From positions 170,046 through 234,045 of the forward strand of contig NZ_CM001844.1 of NCBI RefSeq assembly GCF_000384965.1: 64,000 nucleotides of DNA. The letters are read 5' to 3'. A model generated the notes under the pieces. That model saw only the letters and a program-made list of their open reading frames with translations. It did not search any database and had not been told where the DNA came from. This document shows positions 1 to 10,090 of this stretch, piece by piece (within the stretch, counting starts at the first letter, position 1; each line of letters opens with the position of its first letter). A program made the translations under genes and the position numbers. Source of the DNA: Bartonella bovis 91-4. GTDB taxonomy: Bacteria; Pseudomonadota; Alphaproteobacteria; Rhizobiales; Rhizobiaceae.

Positions 1-312
1 AATTTCCAAATGATATTTTCGTTCAATAACATTTTGCACATCAAGAAAGGGCGAAACAGTGCAGCTAATCATTTCGCAATCTTTTATTGTCATGGTGCCG
101 TCAGTGCGTTCAGCCATAATCTGGAGAGTTAAGCCGTTTAAACTAGACAATTTTACGCGAATTAAACGATAACTTAAAGGTTTGAGCAATGGTGAGATAA
201 GAGCAGCCACACGCCCTTCTATGCCATCTTCTTCAAACAGACGCGGCTCATCAATGTCATTCACGCTTTTAGTTTCGTTTATATCATTCAAGTTGTTCTT
301 ACCCACCAACAT
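1..312 (-). CDS. rimP: Ribosome maturation factor RimP, N-terminal part
   Basis: RimP helps assemble the 30S subunit in the cytoplasm. My translation of the minus strand gives 104 codons that stay open to the window edge, so the C-terminal part is missing. It contains RimP N-domain features: EGRVAAL near residue 33, then SYRLIRVKLS, then IMAERTDGTMTIKDCE, then FLDVQNVIERKYHLEI, the usual block before the conserved 'SSPGIDRPL' segment. In Rhizobiales rimP begins the rimP-nusA-infB operon, which would lie to the left. The start is uncertain. The ATG at 312 directly follows the T tract of an intrinsic terminator and has no ribosome binding site in between. An in-frame GTG or TTG a few codons inside is possible. 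Confidence 0.9.
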   Translation of the reverse strand, partial: MLVGKNNLNDINETKSVNDIDEPRLFEEDGIEGRVAALISPLLKPLSYRLIRVKLSSLNGLTLQIMAERTDGTMTIKDCEMISCTVSPFLDVQNVIERKYHLEI

Positions 313-342
313 TAAAAAAGAGCGGGTCTAAGAAACCCACTC
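313..342 (-). terminator. Intrinsic terminator or attenuator between trmB and rimP
   Basis: On the minus strand an 8-bp stem (GAGTGGGT pairing with ACCCGCTC, one G-U pair) encloses the loop TTCTTAG and is followed at once by TTTTTT. This is a textbook rho-independent terminator. It ends the long metK-trmB transcript, but its T tract runs straight into the ATG proposed for rimP. It could therefore also be a leader attenuator of the rimP-nusA operon. Positions 343-425 hold no gene. Confidence 0.8.
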
Positions 343-425
343 CTCATCATAAGATTAAGAATCCATTTCATTATATTCTTAAATGTAAAGTTTTTCAAGT
401 CGTCCATGGTAAAGTGCTTCATTAT

Positions 426-1127
426 CTATTTCTTAATAAAAGTAAGATAAGTAGGTACTCTTCCTTCGCGCAGAGCTTTTGCTTCATAGCGAGTGCTCTG
501 CCATGACGGATAAGGGGTTTTCCAATCTTGAGGATTTTCTGCTTGCCATTCAAAATTGCTATGATGTGTGCAGTGGTATAGGGTCCAATTGACATAAGTA
601 TCTATATCACTGGCAAAACGGAGTTTTTTGCCTACTTTAAGAACTCGAGCAAAACGGTTGAGATTTTTTACATTGATGAATCGTCGTTTCCAATGCTTTT
701 TTTTAGGCCATGGATCAGGATAAAAAAGGTCTATTCCATCAAGTGATGCTGTTGGTAACCAATCAAGAAGTTGTGTGGCATCATTATCATAAAGGCGAAG
801 ATGATTTTGATAATGTGTGTGTTTTTCAATATGGGTCAATATTTTTGCTATACCATTGATAAAGGGTTCTACACCGATAAAACCAGTTTGTGGAAAACGT
901 TCCATTTCATGAATTAAATTTTCGCCTCCACCAAAACCAATTTCAAGTCGGATTTCCTTTACTTGATTAGCAAATAAAGATGTTAACTCTAAAGGTGCGG
1001 GTTTATTTAAATCAATGTTAAAGATAGGCAAAAGCGTTTTTATACACTCAAGTTGATTATTTCGTAGCCGTTTTCCTTGTCGGCGACCAAAAAAAGATTC
1101 GCTCATACGTGTTTTATGTGCAATCAT
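426..1127 (-). CDS. trmB: tRNA (guanine-N7-)-methyltransferase TrmB
   Basis: This enzyme uses S-adenosylmethionine to make m7G46 in the variable loop of tRNAs. The 233-residue protein has the family's basic N-terminus ([10 protein letters not shown] near 13-22), the SAM-binding glycine motif [10 protein letters not shown] (61-70), and the signature [15 protein letters not shown] (about 135-149). It ends in a conserved TSYE-like substrate segment, here QSTRYEAKA. The ATG overlaps the metK stop by four bases (ATGA), so the two genes are translationally coupled and methyl donor synthesis and tRNA methylation are co-expressed. A second Met at residue 8 is an alternative start closer to the usual family start. 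Confidence 0.95.
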   Translation of the reverse strand: MIAHKTRMSESFFGRRQGKRLRNNQLECIKTLLPIFNIDLNKPAPLELTSLFANQVKEIRLEIGFGGGENLIHEMERFPQTGFIGVEPFINGIAKILTHIEKHTHYQNHLRLYDNDATQLLDWLPTASLDGIDLFYPDPWPKKKHWKRRFINVKNLNRFARVLKVGKKLRFASDIDTYVNWTLYHCTHHSNFEWQAENPQDWKTPYPSWQSTRYEAKALREGRVPTYLTFIKK

Positions 1128-2392
1128 GGTACTTTAATCATTGATTTAAGCGTTGCAATCAGATCGGTTTTTTCCCACGAAAATGAACCGTCATCTTCTG
1201 GTTTGCGCCCAAAATGGCCATAGGCAGCTGTTTTTGCATAAATAGGTTTATTAAGACCAAGGTGTTTTCGGATGCCTGTTGGTGAAAGGTCCATTATTTT
1301 ACGGATTACGGTTTCAATAGTATTTTCGTCTATTTTTCCTGTTCCATGAAGGTTAAGGTAAATAGACAAGGGTTGTGCAACACCAATTGCATAAGAAAGT
1401 TGAATAGTGCACCGTTCGGCTAAATCAGCTGCAACAATATTCTTAGCTAAATAGCGTGCAGCATATGCTGCAGAACGATCAACTTTTGTCGTATCTTTAC
1501 CTGAAAATGCTCCTCCACCATGGGGTGCTGCACCGCCATAAGTATCAACAATGATTTTGCGTCCTGTGAGTCCTGCATCACTTTGAGGGCCACCAATAAC
1601 AAATTTGCCTGTTGGATTAATATACCAACTGCATTGATCGGAAATAGGAATATCACATAAAGCTTGGCGAATATAAGGCTCAACCACTGTTTGTACTTTA
1701 TTTGAATCCCAATTTTCATCTAAATGCTGTGTTGACAAAACAATTGATGTTACCTCTATAGGTTTTCCATTTTTATATCGTATTGTTATTTGGCTTTTAG
1801 CATCTGGCCCCAGTTTTCCAGCTTCTCCCTCCTTTTTATGGCGTGCTATGGCGAGGAGCTCTAAAATTTTATGCGCATAATAGATTGGTGCGGGCATAAG
1901 CTCTGGTGTTTCACGGCAAGCATATCCAAACATAATACCTTGATCACCTGCTCCTTCTTGGCCTTGACGGTCAGTTGCATTATCAACCGCTTGTGCAATA
2001 TCAGCTGATTGTTGACGCAAAAGAACATCAATTTTAACAGTTTTCCAATGAAAACCTTCTTGTTCATAGCCAATTGCACGAATAGCTCTACGCGTAACTT
2101 TACGAAAATGGGTAGGATTGATGATAGGAGAACCAGTTTTATCATAAATAAATTCTCCATTTTTATTTCTTTTTAAGAGTGTATCAGGAACACGTACCTC
2201 ACCAGCAATAACCACGCGATTTATGCTCACTAAAGTTTCACAAGCGATTCGCATTGACCATGGATCGGTTTCAGTGTTTTGAGCTTCTTTATAAATCATA
2301 TCAACGATTTCATCTGAAATGCGATCACAGATTTTGTCAGGATGCCCTTCGGATACTGATTCACTAGTGAAAAAATAATTTTGATGCGGCAT
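1124..2392 (-). CDS. metK: S-adenosylmethionine synthetase
   Basis: MetK makes S-adenosylmethionine from ATP and methionine in the cytosol. The 422-residue protein starts at [20 protein letters not shown]. The frame is open upstream for 14 more codons, but the chosen ATG is preceded by a strong GAGGGAG ribosome binding site, whereas the upstream ATG gives a Phe-rich stretch unlike the family. Visible motifs are GHPDK (16-20, ATP and metal binding), [11 protein letters not shown] (147-157, the family signature) and GGGAFSGKD (292-300, the second signature). It is longer than the E. coli enzyme, as is usual in alphaproteobacteria. It lies downstream of an XRE-type regulator and is coupled to trmB. 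I see no recognisable SAM riboswitch in the 130-base leader. Confidence 0.96.
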   Translation of the reverse strand: MPHQNYFFTSESVSEGHPDKICDRISDEIVDMIYKEAQNTETDPWSMRIACETLVSINRVVIAGEVRVPDTLLKRNKNGEFIYDKTGSPIINPTHFRKVTRRAIRAIGYEQEGFHWKTVKIDVLLRQQSADIAQAVDNATDRQGQEGAGDQGIMFGYACRETPELMPAPIYYAHKILELLAIARHKKEGEAGKLGPDAKSQITIRYKNGKPIEVTSIVLSTQHLDENWDSNKVQTVVEPYIRQALCDIPISDQCSWYINPTGKFVIGGPQSDAGLTGRKIIVDTYGGAAPHGGGAFSGKDTTKVDRSAAYAARYLAKNIVAADLAERCTIQLSYAIGVAQPLSIYLNLHGTGKIDENTIETVIRKIMDLSPTGIRKHLGLNKPIYAKTAAYGHFGRKPEDDGSFSWEKTDLIATLKSMIKVP

Positions 2393-2524
2393 GAAAACTC
2401 CCTCAAAAAAGAAAACCGGCATTTTCTTAATCATTTATTTAAAATGCTTTATTTGCCAATCCTATGGCAAGTCGTCAATGCTGATTTATGAGGCGATATT
2501 AAAGGAAAAATGTAATTTTTATGC

Positions 2525-2935
2525 TTATAACTTGTTTGTTTGATCTTCTTCAGAAAGAGCTTTTGCTAAATCAATAATTTTTCGACGCACTTTAGCATCA
2601 AGTATATTAGTAAAAGCGCGCATTAATTGGATTCCTTCACTGCTAGAGCAAAAATCCATGAAGTTACTCTCGCTTTCAGCAAAACCTTCTATGGGTTGAG
2701 TAACACCTTTATCAAAAAAATAAGAAACAGGAACATCCATAATTTCTGCGATTGCTTGAAGGCGACTTGCACCAACACGGTTTGTACCTTTTTCATATTT
2801 TTGGATTTGCTGAAAAGTAATACCCAATTGCTCACCTAATTTTTCTTGGGTAAGACCTAACATATTACGACGTAAACGAATACGAGTGCCAACATAAACA
2901 TCTATTGGATCGGGCTTTTTTCTAGTTTTGGTCAT
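2525..2935 (-). CDS. XRE/Cro-CI family transcriptional regulator
   Basis: This is a 136-residue DNA-binding protein with an N-terminal helix-turn-helix domain of the Cro/CI type (about residues 15-72). The recognition region reads LGLTQEKLGEQLGITFQQIQ followed by KYEKGTNRVGASRL. The C-terminal half (VSYFFDKG, then a helical tail ending LSEEDQTNKL) matches the short SinR-like regulators found upstream of metK in Rhizobiales. Its DNA target is not visible. It lies between lnt and metK on the same strand, so it may regulate the operon or itself. The ATG at 2935 is the first in frame. Confidence 0.85.
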   Translation of the reverse strand: MTKTRKKPDPIDVYVGTRIRLRRNMLGLTQEKLGEQLGITFQQIQKYEKGTNRVGASRLQAIAEIMDVPVSYFFDKGVTQPIEGFAESESNFMDFCSSSEGIQLMRAFTNILDAKVRRKIIDLAKALSEEDQTNKL

Positions 2936-3083
2936 ACTGCAACTCTTTATTTTCAGCGCTTTGTTTCCAAATCAATATTAGATGCACGTAAGGTTAGTTT
3001 ATCATAAATTAGGATAATATGTAATACTTTTCCCCAACGTTACTGATACGCATAACATGATATTGTATATAAGCACTCAATCA

Positions 3084-4700
3084 TTAAGGTTGTCTTGTAA
3101 AGCCAAAACTAATACGGCACAATAGCATAAGCATGAATAAGATAAAAGTAGAGAATATTCTATATTCATTGTTCCATATTGGAATAATTGGTGACGGAAT
3201 CGGGGAATCAAGAAAGCCAATAACATTTTGTTCAAGAATATCAACGATTCGTCCATAAGGATCAATCACGGCTGATATTCCATTGTTTGCTGCTCGTATA
3301 AGGGGTATTCCCAGTTCGACTGCACGCAATCGTGCTTGCTGAAAATGTTGGTATGGGCCAGGCGTTATGCCAAACCATGCATCATTTGTAACATTAATAA
3401 TTGCTTGAGGTGGAGGACCTTTAAAAGTCATTTCATGCGGAAATATGGCTTCATAGCAAATGAGTGGAAGATAAGAAAATCCATTTGGCATCATAACAGT
3501 TTGGCGCACAGAAGCAGAGCTATATCCACCAATTTTATCAGCAATGGTATTTAATCCAATTTTATTCAATAAATTTGGATAAGGGAAATATTCACCAAAA
3601 GGGACCAGATGAAGTTTATCGGAAGCATTAAAAATATTGCCTTTGGCGTCAATGACTTCAATTGTATTAAAATATTGTGTTTGGGCATTGGAAAAATCAG
3701 TACTGGCTCGCACAGCACCAATAATGGCCCATTGTTGTGGCTTAAGAAATGAGGCGATGCGCATTATGATATCAGAGGTATCTGTGAGAATGTAAGGAAC
3801 AGATGTTTCGGGCCATACGATAAAGTCAGGCTTTAAAGCTTGATCAGTTTCTGACACTATACTTAAGTTTAAATGAGCTGTGAATATATCTTCAGGTGTA
3901 GCATTGTCCAATTTTTTGTTTTGTTGAATGGAAGGTTGAACAATACGTACCCAATAGCTACTTTTTTGATAATCAGCAATATTAGGTGCTGTATTTAGTC
4001 GATAAAATCCAAAGACGCTATGAGCTAATATAAGCAGAAAACAAAGAACAAGTGCAGGTTTCTTTTTTTCATTCGTGAATATAACTGTAGGTAAACTATA
4101 GGCTAAAACAGCAAGAATATTCATTCCGTAAAGCCCTACAATTATATCTGATTGCATGAGCATTGGGGTTGGCATAGCTGTATAACCAAGAGCATTCCAT
4201 GGAAATCCTGTAAACAAGATAGCGCGCAACCATTCTGCTAGTCCCAGTGCAAAAGCAAGGACAAAGAAACGTGTTATTCCTTTTGTCCATAACCAACCAA
4301 CAATAAAACCAGCAAAAACCCAATAAAGGGCAAGATAAGCGGGAAGGCCAAAAATAACAAATGGTATTCCCCAAGCATAAGAGATCGGATCTATCAATAA
4401 AGCATTGCTTGTCCACCAAAGGCTACAAACAAAATAACCAAAGCCAAAATTTCCGCAGGTTAGTGCACTTATCAAAAGGCGTTTTTTGAGATTTTGAGTA
4501 ACGTTGATTGCATCAAGTAAGATAACGAAGATAGGAAAAGTTAAAAAACTGACAGGTGTCAGATAAAAAGGTGGGAGGGCAAAGGATGTGAGTGCACCAC
4601 ATAAAAAAACACATACTTGTTGTTTCCAACCAGTGATAGAATGTAGGAAAGCTGTGATAAAAAGCACTGAACCATCATCCTTTTGAAGTAGCCTCTTCAT
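3084..4700 (-). CDS. lnt: Apolipoprotein N-acyltransferase
   Basis: Lnt adds the third acyl chain to the N-terminal cysteine of lipoproteins in the inner membrane. The 538-residue protein has a hydrophobic N-terminal half with six or more membrane segments (about 25-235) and a C-terminal nitrilase-like domain (about 250-510). The expected catalytic triad is present: Glu298 in WPETSVPY, Lys362 in SDKLHLVPFGEYFP, and Cys415 in LICYEAIFP. These correspond to E267, K335 and C387 of the E. coli enzyme. The start overlaps the 3' end of the upstream CorC-like gene by 26 bases, so they are probably co-translated. Three lipoprotein candidates carrying lipoboxes lie in or near this window, which fits the role. 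Confidence 0.95.
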   Translation of the reverse strand: MKRLLQKDDGSVLFITAFLHSITGWKQQVCVFLCGALTSFALPPFYLTPVSFLTFPIFVILLDAINVTQNLKKRLLISALTCGNFGFGYFVCSLWWTSNALLIDPISYAWGIPFVIFGLPAYLALYWVFAGFIVGWLWTKGITRFFVLAFALGLAEWLRAILFTGFPWNALGYTAMPTPMLMQSDIIVGLYGMNILAVLAYSLPTVIFTNEKKKPALVLCFLLILAHSVFGFYRLNTAPNIADYQKSSYWVRIVQPSIQQNKKLDNATPEDIFTAHLNLSIVSETDQALKPDFIVWPETSVPYILTDTSDIIMRIASFLKPQQWAIIGAVRASTDFSNAQTQYFNTIEVIDAKGNIFNASDKLHLVPFGEYFPYPNLLNKIGLNTIADKIGGYSSASVRQTVMMPNGFSYLPLICYEAIFPHEMTFKGPPPQAIINVTNDAWFGITPGPYQHFQQARLRAVELGIPLIRAANNGISAVIDPYGRIVDILEQNVIGFLDSPIPSPIIPIWNNEYRIFSTFILFMLMLLCRISFGFTRQP

Positions 4701-5703
4701 TCAAGTGCTCATTTTCTGAGATACGAATGATACGTAATCGCTTAATTCGGCGTTTATCAGCTTCTAAAATACGGAATCTGTAACCAGGTATAGCTTCAAT
4801 GATTTCACCTTTTGAAGGAATGCGATCAAGAATGGAAACGATCAAACCACCAATGGTATCGACTTCATCACCGTATTCTCCTACAATGAAGTCAGGACCG
4901 AGAGCTTTTTCTACGTCTTCTAGTTCAGTTCTTGCATCAACAAGCCATTTATTATCGGGTTCACGCACAATAACATTATTAATATTGTCGTGTTCATCTT
5001 CAATATCACCAACGATGAGCTCAACAATATCTTCCATAGAAACTAAACCGTCTGTGCCACCATATTCGTCAATAACTAAAGCCATTTGTGTTCGTGTGGC
5101 TTGCATACGTGTTAATAATTTACTAGCAAGCATGGAGCTGGGAACAAATAGAACTGTTCGAATAAGATCTAGTTTACCAATTGGGATATGTAACTCCTCT
5201 GTATGGCTTAACTGAAGTGGAACAGACTTCTGTCCATTTTTGGTGGAAGCTGAATTAGTAATAAATCGAGTTATATGACTAAGGATATCTCGAATATGGA
5301 TTATACCTCTTGGATCATCTAAGGTTTCAGCATAAACAGGCATACGAGAATAGCCAATTTTTTCGAAATATTCGAGAGCTTCCCCAAGAGGAGTATTTAT
5401 TTCTAATGCCTCGATTTCAGAACGTGGGATCATTACATCATCAATGCGTGTTTCACGCAAGCGTAAGATGTTGTGCAGCATAATACGCTCTTCAGGTGAG
5501 AAGAGCGTTGCATCATCTTCATTGTGGGCAGCAAGGGCATCAGTTAAATCATCACGAAGTGATGTGTAATTACGTCCACGTAAGAATGAAAACAAATGGC
5601 TCAGAAATGAATTTTTTTCTATATGATTTGTTCGTTGAGAGGAGGCTCCTTCAGTATGAGAAGATATTTGATTATTATTATGTGTATTAATTTTATCCAC
5701 CAT
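4675..5703 (-). CDS. CBS-domain CorC/TlyC family protein (putative hemolysin or magnesium/cobalt efflux)
   Basis: This 342-residue soluble protein has a pair of CBS domains (about 80-235) beginning RIDDVMIPRSEIEAL and including VIDEYGGTDGLVSMEDIVE. A C-terminal CorC_HlyC transporter-associated domain follows (about 250-330, including EYGDEVDTIGGLIVSILDRIPSKGE). Such proteins are annotated either as CorC, an accessory factor in Mg/Co efflux, or as TlyC-like hemolysins. The sequence has no membrane anchor, so direct membrane damage is not supported. In Rhizobiales it lies between ybeY and lnt, as here. A 100-base gap separates it from ybeY. Confidence 0.9.
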   Translation of the reverse strand: MVDKINTHNNNQISSHTEGASSQRTNHIEKNSFLSHLFSFLRGRNYTSLRDDLTDALAAHNEDDATLFSPEERIMLHNILRLRETRIDDVMIPRSEIEALEINTPLGEALEYFEKIGYSRMPVYAETLDDPRGIIHIRDILSHITRFITNSASTKNGQKSVPLQLSHTEELHIPIGKLDLIRTVLFVPSSMLASKLLTRMQATRTQMALVIDEYGGTDGLVSMEDIVELIVGDIEDEHDNINNVIVREPDNKWLVDARTELEDVEKALGPDFIVGEYGDEVDTIGGLIVSILDRIPSKGEIIEAIPGYRFRILEADKRRIKRLRIIRISENEHLNEEATSKG

Positions 5704-5803
5704 GGTTCTAAAATTTTCTAAGCCTTCTTTTTATAATATAATGCATAAGATGCTTTAAGTGTTATTATGTAATATCGGTTTCTAAAGTTTAATTTTTACC
5801 ATT

Positions 5804-6280
5804 TTAAAGCAACTCAGTATAGGGATTTTTTATGGAAAGCTTTTGAAGGATTTCTCTTTCTAGTTTTTCCATTTGATTAGCCTCATCATTTGTTTCATGG
5901 TTATAACCAAGAAGATGAAGAAGGCCATGAACAATCATATGCGTTAGGTGGTCTTGAAATGATTTCCCTTCTTCTTTTGCTTCTCGCGTAATAGTTTCTC
6001 TCGCAATGATGATATCACCGAACATAAGTTTAGGACTTTGTCCAACTTTAAGAGGAAAAGCAGGAAAGGATAAAACATTGGTGGGTTTGTTTTGAGAGCG
6101 CCATTGCGCATTGATTTGCGCTATATGATCGTCATTTGTAAAAAGCAAGCTGAGTTCACTTGTTACTTTGTTTAATGACAAATGATGCATTGTGGTGGTT
6201 AATGCTTTTGTGGTGATATTATAAAGTACGTCCTCATTACCCCATTCAGCGTCTTCAATGGTGATATCAATAGTAATCAT
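5804..6280 (-). CDS. ybeY: Endoribonuclease YbeY
   Basis: YbeY is a zinc-dependent endoribonuclease needed for 16S rRNA 3'-end maturation and 70S ribosome quality control. The 158-residue protein carries the metal-binding signature [11 protein letters not shown] (about residues 117-127) in the form HxxxHxxxxxH, preceded by the conserved [10 protein letters not shown] block. The start codon overlaps the phoH stop by four bases, which is the usual phoH-ybeY coupling. Confidence 0.95.
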   Translation of the reverse strand: MITIDITIEDAEWGNEDVLYNITTKALTTTMHHLSLNKVTSELSLLFTNDDHIAQINAQWRSQNKPTNVLSFPAFPLKVGQSPKLMFGDIIIARETITREAKEEGKSFQDHLTHMIVHGLLHLLGYNHETNDEANQMEKLEREILQKLSIKNPYTELL

Positions 6281-7398
6281 GATGGATTTAATTCATTTTT
6301 TTCAAGATTATTAGAATGGTACTTTTTTGCTTGTTCACTAGAATCGCGATCATAAGCACGAACAATAGCAGCAACAAGAGGATGGCGTACAACATCTTTT
6401 TCGTCAAAACGAATGATCGCAACATTTTCTATATCTGAGAGAATACGGATTGCTTCTGTTAAACCTGACTTTTGTCCTGTGGGAAGATCAATTTGACTTA
6501 AATCACCCGTCACAACAACGCGTGTTCCTTCTCCAAGACGTGTGAGAAACATTTTCATTTGCATGGGTGTAGTATTTTGTGCTTCATCAAGGATTACAGC
6601 TGAATGGACAAATGTCCGTCCACGCATGAAAGCCAGAGGAGCAATTTCTATGACTCCAGAAGCTAAAATGCGCTCTATCTTTTCAGCAGACATCATATCA
6701 TAAAAGGCATCATAAAGCGGGCGTAAATAGGGATCGACCTTTTCTTTGAGGTCACCAGGAAGAAAACCAAGACGTTCTCCAGTCTCAACAGCAGGACGTG
6801 AGAGGATAATTCGTTCAATAATACCGCGTTCTAGGAGTGTTACAGCGTGAACAACAGCAAGATATGTTTTGCCAGTTCCTGCTGGACCTACACCAAAGAC
6901 AAGTTCAGAATGCTCCATTGCTCGCAGATAAGCCTCTTGCGTTGGGGTACGAGTATAGATTGTTTTTTTATGAGTACTCAATTGTATTGGTATATGCTTT
7001 GTTACAGATTGAATTGTTTTTGAAGATTTTTGCTTTTCATTTGGCAAATTTGCCATAGCGATCGCACTTTCTGTATCTGATAAAGTAAGCTCTTGACGTG
7101 TTTTTGCTAGTTTATAGAGCTGGCTTAATACGTATTGCGCATGTTTTATGGCAGCAGCACTTCCACAGATTGAAACTTTGTTACCGCGCGCATAAATATT
7201 AAGTCCGAGTTTTTGTTCAATATAAGAAAGATTTTCATCGAATTTTCCAAAAACCATTTTTGCATAGTTGTTATTTTCAAAAGTTAAAACAATATGATCA
7301 ATTTCTGATAAATTATTTTTTTCAAAGCTATTAATGTTTTTGGAAGAGGCATTTATTGCCTTTTTAGTGTGTTTTGGCTTTTCGGTTGATACCTTCAA
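6277..7398 (-). CDS. phoH: PhoH-like ATPase
   Basis: This is a PhoH-family cytoplasmic P-loop ATPase of 373 residues. An N-terminal KH-like segment precedes the ATPase domain. Visible motifs are Walker [13 protein letters not shown] (about 171-182), Walker B VILDEAQN, and the downstream [10 protein letters not shown] block. In E. coli the paralogue is phosphate-starvation induced. In alphaproteobacteria the miaB-phoH-ybeY order points instead to RNA and ribosome metabolism. It is 109 bases downstream of miaB on the same strand. Confidence 0.93.
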   Translation of the reverse strand: MKVSTEKPKHTKKAINASSKNINSFEKNNLSEIDHIVLTFENNNYAKMVFGKFDENLSYIEQKLGLNIYARGNKVSICGSAAAIKHAQYVLSQLYKLAKTRQELTLSDTESAIAMANLPNEKQKSSKTIQSVTKHIPIQLSTHKKTIYTRTPTQEAYLRAMEHSELVFGVGPAGTGKTYLAVVHAVTLLERGIIERIILSRPAVETGERLGFLPGDLKEKVDPYLRPLYDAFYDMMSAEKIERILASGVIEIAPLAFMRGRTFVHSAVILDEAQNTTPMQMKMFLTRLGEGTRVVVTGDLSQIDLPTGQKSGLTEAIRILSDIENVAIIRFDEKDVVRHPLVAAIVRAYDRDSSEQAKKYHSNNLEKNELNPS

Positions 7399-7507
7399 CC
7401 TATTCTCCTGTGTTATTTAAGTATGGTATATTTAAAATATAATTTTTTTCTTTAAAAGTGAAAGAGTTTTTTAAGTTAATACTTTAAACAAAACTTTAGA
7501 AATATTT

Positions 7508-8884
7508 TCATATATTCATTTTTTCTCCGACGAAACTGTTTGAACTCGCATTTTTAATATGAATCTCCATAATAGTGCCTGTAGAGACTTGTGCATCTAC
7601 GACAACAGGTAAAAGCCAGGGAGAGCGACCTATCATTTGCCCAAAATGGCGACCAGATTTTTCGATGAGGATATTGGTTGTTTGACCAATTTTGGAACGT
7701 AAGAATGCATGTTGCTGGTCAAGAAGGAGCGCTTGTAAACGTTGAAGACGAGAATTTTTTACAGTTTCATCGACATGGTTTTTCATTGCTGCGCCAGGTG
7801 TTCCAGGACGCGGTGAATATTTAAAAGAATAAGCTGAACTGTAACCCACTTGTTTAATAAGTTTAATGGTTTCTTCAAAGTCTTCATCAGTTTCACCTGG
7901 AAATCCTACAATAAAATCGCCTGAAAAAGCAATATCCGGCCGTGCGGTACGAATTTTTTCAATGAGCCGGAGATAATGAATACTTTTGTGCTGACGATTC
8001 ATTGCTTTTAAGATACGATCTGAACCAGATTGGACGGGAAGGTGCAGATAAGGCATAAGCATATCAAGATCTCGATGTGCAGCAATAAGGCTGTCATCCA
8101 TATCACGTGGATGGCTTGTTGTATAACGCAGACGCTTTAAACCACCAAGTTTGGCAAGATGATAGAGAAGGTCACCAAGGCGCCAAGTTTTGCCGTTAGC
8201 ACTTTGTCCGTGCCAGCCATTTACATTTTGTCCCAGAAGCGTAATTTCTTTGACTCCAGCTTCGATAAGTTGGATGGCTTCATAAGTAATCTGCTCAACA
8301 GGTCGTGATGTTTCAGCACCCCGTGTATAAGGAACAACACAAAAGGTGCAAAATTTGTCACACCCTTCCTGTATTGTTAGAAATGCGCTAACGCCTCGTT
8401 TTTGCACAGCATGTTTATTATGAGGTGGTAAATGAGTAAATTTATCTTCGACAGCGTAGTTCGTTTCAACAATTTTTTTTCCTTGTTTGACTTGTTTTAA
8501 TAACTCTGGCAAGCGATGATACATTTGCGGTCCAACGACAAGATCTACTGTTGGCGCACGACGCAAGATTTCATCTCCTTCGGCTTGTGCAACACAGCCA
8601 GTCACACCAATTATTAAAGGTTTGTCAGGTGTACGTTTTTGACGTATCATCCGCAGGCGACCAAGATCAGAATAAAGTTTTTCTGCTGCTTTTTCACGAA
8701 TATGGCAGGTGTTAACAAGAATAAGGTCGGCATCATTTGGTGTTTGTGTAGTCACATAACCTTCGGTACAAAGACTATCGTTCATTCGTTGGCTGTCATA
8801 AGTATTCATTTGACATCCATAGGTTTTGATAAAAACCTTTTGAGGGGAGATAGGAAGTGTATTCTTAAGATGCGACTGTTTCAT
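7508..8884 (-). CDS. miaB: tRNA-2-methylthio-N6-dimethylallyladenosine synthase MiaB
   Basis: MiaB is a radical-SAM methylthiotransferase that converts i6A37 to ms2i6A37 in tRNAs reading codons that start with U. The 458-residue protein has an N-terminal UPF0004 domain with the three cluster-binding cysteines (in [21 protein letters not shown] and [10 protein letters not shown]). The radical-SAM motif CDKFCTFC lies near residue 180, and a C-terminal TRAM domain spans about 390-450. Length is normal. It lies between the RimI-like gene and phoH in the conserved Rhizobiales order. Confidence 0.95.
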   Translation of the reverse strand: MKQSHLKNTLPISPQKVFIKTYGCQMNTYDSQRMNDSLCTEGYVTTQTPNDADLILVNTCHIREKAAEKLYSDLGRLRMIRQKRTPDKPLIIGVTGCVAQAEGDEILRRAPTVDLVVGPQMYHRLPELLKQVKQGKKIVETNYAVEDKFTHLPPHNKHAVQKRGVSAFLTIQEGCDKFCTFCVVPYTRGAETSRPVEQITYEAIQLIEAGVKEITLLGQNVNGWHGQSANGKTWRLGDLLYHLAKLGGLKRLRYTTSHPRDMDDSLIAAHRDLDMLMPYLHLPVQSGSDRILKAMNRQHKSIHYLRLIEKIRTARPDIAFSGDFIVGFPGETDEDFEETIKLIKQVGYSSAYSFKYSPRPGTPGAAMKNHVDETVKNSRLQRLQALLLDQQHAFLRSKIGQTTNILIEKSGRHFGQMIGRSPWLLPVVVDAQVSTGTIMEIHIKNASSNSFVGEKMNI

Positions 8885-8915
8885 GATGCATTTCTAAACG
8901 CTTTTTGCACAAATC

Positions 8916-9407
8916 TCAATCTGTTTGCTTAAAAGTTTTTTGCATGATGATTGCATTTTTGCGGCCATTTGGTGATTGGTAGTAAGCAAGACGTTTGGCA
9001 ATCTTTTTGAATTCAAAATGCTGATAAAGAGCCAAGGCAGAAAGATTGGTTTCTTCAACTTCTAAAAATACCTTTGTGGCACGTGCATGTTGAAGATAAC
9101 AAAGTATACTATCAATAAGCAGACAACCAATTCCTTGTTTTCGGTAATGAGGTTGGACAGCAATTGTAATAATTTCTGCTTCATCAAGAATAAGACGGCA
9201 TAGACAAAATCCTAAAATTTGATCCGGTTGATTAATAAGACAAATTTTGTAACCGAAAATAGAATGATCTTTTAAAAAAGTATCAAATGTTTGTTCTTCC
9301 CAAGCTGGAATAAAACAATTTTGGTGAATTTGGTGAAGAAGAGCACTATCATCAGTTTGTAGTGATGTAATTTCAAAATGCTTTTTTGTTGATAAAAGTT
9401 CAGCCAT
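8916..9407 (-). CDS. rimI: RimI-like GNAT acetyltransferase
   Basis: This 163-residue GNAT-fold acetyltransferase resembles RimI, which acetylates the N-terminus of ribosomal protein S18. The acetyl-CoA binding motif appears as VQPHYRKQGIGCLLID (about 87-102), followed by FLEVEETNLSALALYQHFEF, the typical RimI segment. The frame is open upstream to 9476 inside tsaB. I chose the ATG at 9407 because it overlaps the tsaB stop (TAATG) and gives the usual family N-terminus. Coupling with tsaB is the standard arrangement. Confidence 0.88.
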   Translation of the reverse strand: MAELLSTKKHFEITSLQTDDSALLHQIHQNCFIPAWEEQTFDTFLKDHSIFGYKICLINQPDQILGFCLCRLILDEAEIITIAVQPHYRKQGIGCLLIDSILCYLQHARATKVFLEVEETNLSALALYQHFEFKKIAKRLAYYQSPNGRKNAIIMQKTFKQTD

Positions 9408-10090
9408 TATTTTTTTCGTGGTAAGACAAAACTGGCGTTTTGTTTTGCATTGGCATCGCGTAAATAAAGTGGGCAAGGTGCAGCTTGTGACTGTCTGTTT
9501 TCAGCTAGGTGAGCATAGGTTACAACATTAGCTGCTTCACATGGGATGAGATCTGATATGGTTACGGTGTTTATTTTATTGTTTTTGATGTGTGCAGCAA
9601 TAATATCGGCAGCTGGGCCAGTTAATACTATTTGTTGTGGTAAAGCTGAGATGATGTTTTCAAGTGTTTGTAAGCCAGGCGCACATAAAGCTGTAAGGTC
9701 TTTGTTAAAACTTTGATAATAGAATATTCCTCTACCAGCTTCAATAACAACAGTGATTTTTGATGTAGCATTTTTGTTGTGTGCTTGTTTTGCTAATGCT
9801 TCAAGTGCACTCACTCCAATGGCCGGTATTTCTAGTGCTAATGCTAAAGCTCTTGCAGTAGAGACACCTGCACGTACACCTGTAAACGATCCGGGTCCGA
9901 TATTAATGGCAATCCGATCAATTTGATCAAGTGTGATGCCGGTTCGGTCAATTATTTGTGCAATCTGTCCAATAAGTTTTTCAGCATGACCTTTGGAAAT
10001 ACGTTCGCTGACACGCGCAATAACAGCTTGATGACAAGTAAGTGCAACGGCGCAATAAATTGAAGCAGTGTCTATGGCAAGGATGAACAT
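9407..10090 (-). CDS. tsaB: tRNA threonylcarbamoyladenosine biosynthesis protein TsaB
   Basis: TsaB is the scaffold partner of TsaD in t6A37 tRNA modification. The 227-residue protein begins MFILAIDTASIYCAVAL, the ASKHA-fold phosphate-1 strand. It then shows INIGPGSFTGVRAGVSTARALA (about 62-83), the TsaB/YeaZ signature. The C-terminal half is weakly conserved, as is normal. It is the first gene of the minus-strand run leading to miaB, phoH and lnt, so the promoter should lie in the gap upstream (10091-10466). Confidence 0.93.
   Translation of the reverse strand: MFILAIDTASIYCAVALTCHQAVIARVSERISKGHAEKLIGQIAQIIDRTGITLDQIDRIAINIGPGSFTGVRAGVSTARALALALEIPAIGVSALEALAKQAHNKNATSKITVVIEAGRGIFYYQSFNKDLTALCAPGLQTLENIISALPQQIVLTGPAADIIAAHIKNNKINTVTISDLIPCEAANVVTYAHLAENRQSQAAPCPLYLRDANAKQNASFVLPRKK

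Noticed and set aside
2393..2524. SAM riboswitch upstream of metK
   Set aside because: I looked for a SAM-II or similar aptamer in the short leader and saw no convincing pseudoknot or conserved core.
4799..5215. 138-codon plus-strand frame inside the CorC-like gene
   Set aside because: It is antisense to a well-supported gene, Ser-rich and without known domains; a frame shadow.
8916..9476. Longer start for the RimI-like gene at 9476
   Set aside because: It would add 23 codons inside tsaB with no ribosome binding site; the ATG at 9407 fits the family start and the TAATG coupling.
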